Shown: positions 15,901-19,572 of the stretch, in pieces
How the letters are laid out: every line of letters starts with the position of its first letter
How positions within the stretch are numbered: the first letter of the stretch is position 1
NCBI GenBank assembly: GCA_012965455.1
Contig: DTSG01000005.1
Span: forward strand, 1 to 19,572
Reading direction: 5' to 3'
DNA: 19,572 nucleotides
Source: Planctomycetaceae bacterium
Lineage (GTDB): Bacteria > Planctomycetota > Planctomycetia > Pirellulales > Pirellulaceae
Notes under the pieces: generated by a model
The model's database searches: none
Told to the model about the DNA's origin: nothing
What the model saw: only the letters and a program-made list of their open reading frames with translations
Program-made: the position numbers and the translations under genes

Positions 15901-17109
15901 ATGGTAAAAAACTATTGGACGTTCGGTACAGCTGGGCAACTTGTGTTTGGTCGCGGTTGTTTGCAGCAGATAACGGATATTGCTCGTCGGTGCCAATGGC
16001 AGCGGGTCCTCATTGTTACGGACACGAACATTGAAGCAGCTGGTTTGGTGCAGCGGGTGCGTGCACCGTTGGTCGAAGCTGCTTGTGAGATCGACGTCTT
16101 TACAGCGGGTGAAGCGGAACCGTCGATAGCTACAGCAGTCAAAAGTTTGGCTTTCGCGAAGGAATGTGCTCCCGATGTTGTGATTGGGCTGGGCGGCGGC
16201 AGTAACATGGATTTGTCGAAGAACACGGCCGCCGCGTTAACCCATGCCATGCAGCCGCAGGATTGTTTTGGGTTCGATAATGTACCCGGTCCGATCATGC
16301 CGCTTGTTTGCATCCCAACCACAGCCGGTACGGGCAGTGAAGTTTCGCATTCCATGGTGCTGACCGATACTGAAAATCAGATCAAAGTATCCGGGCAGAG
16401 CGAGCACTTTAGGCCTGATTTTGCATTCGTAGATCCTGCGTTGACTGATAATTGTCCACAGCAAGTGACCGCTGACAGTGGTATTGATGCGTTAACACAT
16501 GCTATTGAAGCGATTACAGCTGTGGATTACGACAAGTTGGAAATTCCCATGGGTGAAACCTGTGCTTATGATGGCCGGTTTTTATTGTCGGATAGTTTGG
16601 CTCAACGAGCGATTGAATTGTGTGGTGCGCACCTTGAGACGGTAGTGGAGACTGGGGATAACATGATTGCTCGCGATGGCATGGCGTTGGCTGCCACCCT
16701 CGCCGGAATGGCATTTTCAAATAGCGGTGTCGCGTTAGTGCATGCGATTGAATATCCGCTGGGTGGTGTGTTACATTGCTCACATGGCCTAGGCAATGGA
16801 TTACTATTGCCGTACGTCATGCGATTCAATTTACGGGAACGTGTTGAAACGATGGCCAAGATTGCGAGTTGGTTAGGTGTCGATACGACAGGGTTGGCTG
16901 CAGCAGAAGCGGCAAGTGCAGGGATTGACCGGATTGAAGAAATTCGAAAGTCGATTGGGATTCCGCATCGACTTCGTGACATTGGTGCGACTCGAGATCA
17001 GCTTGAGATGTTTGCCGACAAGACGATGCCGATTCAGCGATTGTTTTGGTTGAATCCGCGTCGCGCCACAAAAGAGGATATTTTGGAGATTCTTAACGAT
17101 GCGTTTTAG
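15901..17109 (+). CDS. Iron-containing alcohol dehydrogenase
   Basis: This 402-residue protein is a complete group III (Fe-ADH) dehydrogenase. The NAD-binding part includes IGLGGGSNMD (95-104) and TTAGTGSEVS (140-149). The metal ligands fit D196 and H200 in DSGIDALTHAIEA, with H281 and H295 in HAIEYPLGG and CSHGLGNG, the same spacing as in FucO. The C-terminal helical domain ends with IPHRLRDIG. It reduces or oxidises an alcohol/aldehyde pair with NAD(P); the substrate cannot be fixed, and lactaldehyde, short alcohols or hydroxy-acids are all possible. The ATG at 15901 is chosen because the family begins with WTFGTAG-like sequence right after it; the frame extends further upstream only over the preceding gene. 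Its stop overlaps the next start by 11 nt. Confidence 0.92.
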   Translation: MVKNYWTFGTAGQLVFGRGCLQQITDIARRCQWQRVLIVTDTNIEAAGLVQRVRAPLVEAACEIDVFTAGEAEPSIATAVKSLAFAKECAPDVVIGLGGGSNMDLSKNTAAALTHAMQPQDCFGFDNVPGPIMPLVCIPTTAGTGSEVSHSMVLTDTENQIKVSGQSEHFRPDFAFVDPALTDNCPQQVTADSGIDALTHAIEAITAVDYDKLEIPMGETCAYDGRFLLSDSLAQRAIELCGAHLETVVETGDNMIARDGMALAATLAGMAFSNSGVALVHAIEYPLGGVLHCSHGLGNGLLLPYVMRFNLRERVETMAKIASWLGVDTTGLAAAEAASAGIDRIEEIRKSIGIPHRLRDIGATRDQLEMFADKTMPIQRLFWLNPRRATKEDILEILNDAF

Positions 17110-18064
17110 TCGAGTCGTATTTTTTGTTTTAACACTGATCGTGGTTGGTGTAGTGGCCAGCCACTTTGGGATTGTTGGGCGGCAGCTTACAGCTCAGGAA
17201 CACCAAGTCACAGGTGCGGGCGTTGATGTGTTGAGTGTTCCAGCGGATCTTGTTGTTCCGGAAATGGAGGAAGCGAAACCTGCTGCTGGTAAAAGAGTAC
17301 GCCAGACATTGCCTAGTTATCAGAATACAGATGTTTATCATGCGCTCTATTTGCCGAAGAAATGGCAGTCAGAAAAAACAGGTGTTGCTGCAAGCAAGTG
17401 GCCAGTGATCGTGGAATTTGCGGGAAATGGCCCGTATAAAAACGAGTTTGGTGATATCAGTACCGGGAAAGTGGAACACAGCAAACTTGGATTTGGGATA
17501 TCTGCAGGTGAGGGGTTCATTTGGATTTGTATGCCGCTGTTGAATGCCGCCGGAACCAAAAATGTGACGAAATGGTGGGGCGATGCTCCGGATTACAATC
17601 CACGGCCAACGGTCGAGTATTGTCAGAAAACAGTAAAATGGGTGTGCGAACACTATGGTGGTGATTTAGATCGTGTTTTGCTAACCGGTTTTTCCCGCGG
17701 GGCAATTGCGTGTAATTACATTGGATTGCATGATGAAAAAATTGCCAGCCTCTGGCGGGCTATGGTCGTTTACAGTCATTATGATGGCGTTTTGAAGTGG
17801 AGCTTTCCATTTTCTGATCGAGCAGCGGCTGTTAAACGTTTGCAACGGCTAGGGGATTGTCCTCAATTTATTTGTCATGAAAACAAGAGCGACCGTTCCA
17901 GCGGATTGAATCAAACAAAAACGTTTTTAGCCAAAAGCGGAATTGAAGGTGACTTTACGTTTTATCCAACGGGCTTTCGCAATCATAATGATGCTTGGGT
18001 TTTACGTCCTAGTGATACACGTAAAGCCCTGCGAATTTGGCTGGGTCAACATTTCGGAAAATGA
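17099..18064 (+). CDS. Exported alpha/beta-hydrolase-like protein
   Basis: This 321-residue protein has an N-terminal hydrophobic helix (about 5-24) that is a signal peptide or anchor, a polar linker, then an alpha/beta hydrolase core. The nucleophile elbow is LLTGFSRGA with S199, preceded by strands such as WPVIVEFAGNG (101-111) whose loop could form an oxyanion hole. The likely histidine is H296 in RNHNDAW. The acid is uncertain. It is probably an extracytoplasmic esterase or peptidase-like hydrolase, but no substrate is indicated. Overlap by 11 nt with the dehydrogenase stop suggests translational coupling, and the two may handle an ester and the alcohol released from it. It ends 41 nt before the DUF1611 gene. 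Confidence 0.78.
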   Translation: MRFSRVVFFVLTLIVVGVVASHFGIVGRQLTAQEHQVTGAGVDVLSVPADLVVPEMEEAKPAAGKRVRQTLPSYQNTDVYHALYLPKKWQSEKTGVAASKWPVIVEFAGNGPYKNEFGDISTGKVEHSKLGFGISAGEGFIWICMPLLNAAGTKNVTKWWGDAPDYNPRPTVEYCQKTVKWVCEHYGGDLDRVLLTGFSRGAIACNYIGLHDEKIASLWRAMVVYSHYDGVLKWSFPFSDRAAAVKRLQRLGDCPQFICHENKSDRSSGLNQTKTFLAKSGIEGDFTFYPTGFRNHNDAWVLRPSDTRKALRIWLGQHFGK

Positions 18065-18105
18065 ACAGAGTAACTTAGAAATTAGAGTGGAAAGACGAAC
18101 GATCG

Positions 18106-19170
18106 ATGGCACAACGGAAGTTAATTATTCTTACTGAAGGGCACTCTGACCCGCACACCGCAAAAACCGCTTGTAGCGTGATTCGATATCGTCGCGACGA
18201 AGTGGTGGCTGTGCTGGATAGCACGTTGGTTGGGCAAGATGTCAGTGAATCGTTAGGTGTCGGGCAGGGGTTGACGATGGTGTCGTCGTTAGATGCCGCA
18301 GCGGACGCAAACTGTTTACTGATTGGCATTGCGCCTCCGGGTGGAAAAATCCCCGCAGCATGGCGGGTGATTGTGTTAGACGCGATTAGTCGTGGCATGG
18401 ACATCATCTCGGGGTTGCATGATTTCCTGTCTGACGACGATGAATTTGTGACGGCAGCTGCAGCCAATAGCATCGAACTGATCGACGTCCGCAAAAACGA
18501 TATTACAACAATTGCGCGTAGGCCTGGGTTTCGTGAAGGTTGTTTCCGCGTACATACAGTTGGACATGACTGTAGTGTTGGGAAAATGGTCGTTGCTATC
18601 GAAATTACTAAAGGGCTACAGCAACGCGGAATTGATGCGAAGTTTTGTGCCACCGGTCAGACCGGTATTATGATTGAAGATGCTGGTTATCCCATGGACC
18701 GTGTGATTTCGGATTTTGTCAGCGGCGCGACGGAGCGTTTGATGTTGGAAAGCGAATCCCATGACGTGTTGGTTGTGGAGGGTCAAGGTAGTTTGGTCCA
18801 CCCCAGTTATTCCGCGGTGACGCTCGGAATTCTGCATGGATGTTTGCCGCATGCTTTAGTGTTGTGCTACGAAGTGCTGCGTGATGCAGTTACGGGCGTT
18901 GAACATGTGAAGATTCCAGATTTACCAGAAGTCAAAGCGATTTATGAAGTGATGGCGAGTATTCACCAACCGTGTGAGGTTGTCGCCGTGGCGATGAATA
19001 GTCGCCGAGTCGATGATGCATCAGCCGCCGTAGAACGCGAACGAGTGCGCGAGCAATTGCAGTTGCCGGTCACCGATATTTTTCGCTATGGAAGTGACGA
19101 TATTGTGGAAGCGGTTATGGCGGCGCGTGAACGTTGGCAGGCGAGTGCGTCAGAGCAGGCAGGTGACTGA
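18106..19170 (+). CDS. DUF1611-family protein (DgcN-like)
   Basis: This 354-residue protein has the two-part DUF1611 layout: an N-terminal Rossmann-like domain (LIILTEGHSD, APPGGKIPAAW) and a C-terminal P-loop-like domain with VGHDCSVGKM (152-161), ATGQTG (182-187), SDFVSGATE and VVEGQGSL (222-229). A DUF1611 member, DgcN, is described as a D-glutamate N-acetyltransferase that works with the epimerase DgcA. Here the next gene overlaps it by one base and encodes an enolase-superfamily epimerase, the same pairing. That supports a role in D-glutamate or related amino-acid/peptide turnover, perhaps of peptidoglycan fragments, though the substrate is not read from sequence. The ATG at 18106 has only a weak GGAA upstream. 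I leave the symbol empty because orthology was not tested. Confidence 0.85.
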   Translation: MAQRKLIILTEGHSDPHTAKTACSVIRYRRDEVVAVLDSTLVGQDVSESLGVGQGLTMVSSLDAAADANCLLIGIAPPGGKIPAAWRVIVLDAISRGMDIISGLHDFLSDDDEFVTAAAANSIELIDVRKNDITTIARRPGFREGCFRVHTVGHDCSVGKMVVAIEITKGLQQRGIDAKFCATGQTGIMIEDAGYPMDRVISDFVSGATERLMLESESHDVLVVEGQGSLVHPSYSAVTLGILHGCLPHALVLCYEVLRDAVTGVEHVKIPDLPEVKAIYEVMASIHQPCEVVAVAMNSRRVDDASAAVERERVREQLQLPVTDIFRYGSDDIVEAVMAARERWQASASEQAGD

Positions 19171-19572
19171 TGGACCTGAAGATTCATCAATTTGATTTGC
19201 CACTGCTGCATCCTTTCACGATTTCAAGAGAATCAATAACGGTGCAGTCGACGATCATCGTCGAGTTAATGCAAGACGGCGTGAGCGGCTACGGCGAGTC
19301 GACGACAAATGCATACTACGGAGTGACTGAGCAGTCGTTGCGTGATTCTCTGCAGCAAGTGCGTGAGTTGATCGAAAGCATCGAGATGTCGACGCCCGGT
19401 GAATTGTGGTCAGCGGCAAATGAACTATTGGATGATACGTTTGCGTTGTGTGCCCTAGACTTGGCAGCACATGATTTGTGGGGAAAATTGCAAGGTGCAC
19501 CAGTGCATCAGTTGTGGGGCTTTAGTACGGATGCGAACCCCGTAAGTAACTATACGATCGGCATCGACGACA
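19170..19572 (+). CDS. Enolase-superfamily dipeptide/N-acyl amino-acid epimerase (partial)
   Basis: The first 134 codons are present and run off the right edge. The ATG at 19170 overlaps the previous stop by one base. The N-terminal capping domain of the mandelate-racemase/muconate-lactonizing type is recognisable: LKIHQFDLPLLHPFTISRES, the VQDG-like MQDGVSGYGEST block, then FALCALDLAAHDLWGKLQG, followed by VSNYTIGID, the start of the barrel. This pattern is typical of L-Ala-D/L-Glu epimerases and related N-acyl amino-acid racemases such as DgcA. The catalytic lysines and metal ligands lie beyond the edge, so activity cannot be checked here. Coupling to the DUF1611 gene supports a shared pathway. 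Confidence 0.88.
   Translation, partial: MDLKIHQFDLPLLHPFTISRESITVQSTIIVELMQDGVSGYGESTTNAYYGVTEQSLRDSLQQVRELIESIEMSTPGELWSAANELLDDTFALCALDLAAHDLWGKLQGAPVHQLWGFSTDANPVSNYTIGIDD

Noticed and set aside
18075..18653. 192-codon minus-strand open frame
   Set aside because: It is antisense to the DUF1611 gene, with low-complexity Ser/Ile/Arg-rich sequence and no domain.
1..19572. Mobile elements, CRISPR arrays, tRNA or rRNA genes
   Set aside because: No transposase motif, regularly spaced repeat, tRNA cloverleaf or rRNA-like sequence was found on reading either strand.

Overview
The window looks like chromosomal DNA of a Planctomycetota bacterium, probably a marine Pirellulales-type lineage. This is inferred from gene content: a secreted TPR protein with an HMPGHIF motif, a ferredoxin/P-II pair, a small conserved protein I associate with planctomycetes, a DUF1611/epimerase pair and a TAT-exported amidohydrolase. 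Base composition is balanced, many starts lack a clear Shine-Dalgarno, and GTG and TTG starts occur. I see no phage, transposon, CRISPR, rRNA or tRNA. No gene-free stretch exceeds about 210 bp, so the window is almost fully coding.

Layout. 1-3114 (minus): a secreted TPR protein cut by the left edge, a small S4 RNA-binding protein and a secreted EEP-fold nuclease/phosphatase. 3327-4460 (plus): a WecE/RffA-type sugar aminotransferase, converging on a minus-strand set. 4501-9710 (minus, transcribed from 9710 down): a second DegT-family sugar aminotransferase, an ATP-grasp ligase, a GT2 polyprenyl-phosphate glycosyltransferase and a large multi-pass membrane protein. The last three are tightly packed, with an 8-nt overlap and a 13-nt gap. 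9871-10878 (minus): a TAT-exported amidohydrolase. 11041-12780 (plus): another multi-pass glycosyltransferase-like protein, converging on hisS. 12792-15447 (minus): a 2Fe-2S ferredoxin, a P-II protein with a short C-terminus, a YkgJ-type cysteine-cluster protein and HisS. 15627-19572 (plus): an 86-aa unknown protein, an iron-dependent alcohol dehydrogenase, an exported alpha/beta hydrolase, a DUF1611 protein and the start of an enolase-superfamily epimerase.

How the genes may work together. The 3327-9710 region is best read as envelope glycan or glycolipid synthesis: two aminotransferases make amino sugars, a GT2 enzyme loads a lipid carrier, and a GT-C-like membrane protein may transfer the sugar outside the membrane. 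The ATP-grasp protein sits where it could acylate the amino sugar. The layout recalls ArnB-ArnC-ArnT, with a ligase in place of formyl chemistry. The ferredoxin/P-II pair suggests a redox-linked 2-oxoglutarate or nucleotide sensor. The DUF1611-epimerase pair matches the DgcN-DgcA arrangement for D-glutamate catabolism. These roles are inferences; family assignments come from motifs read in the translations.
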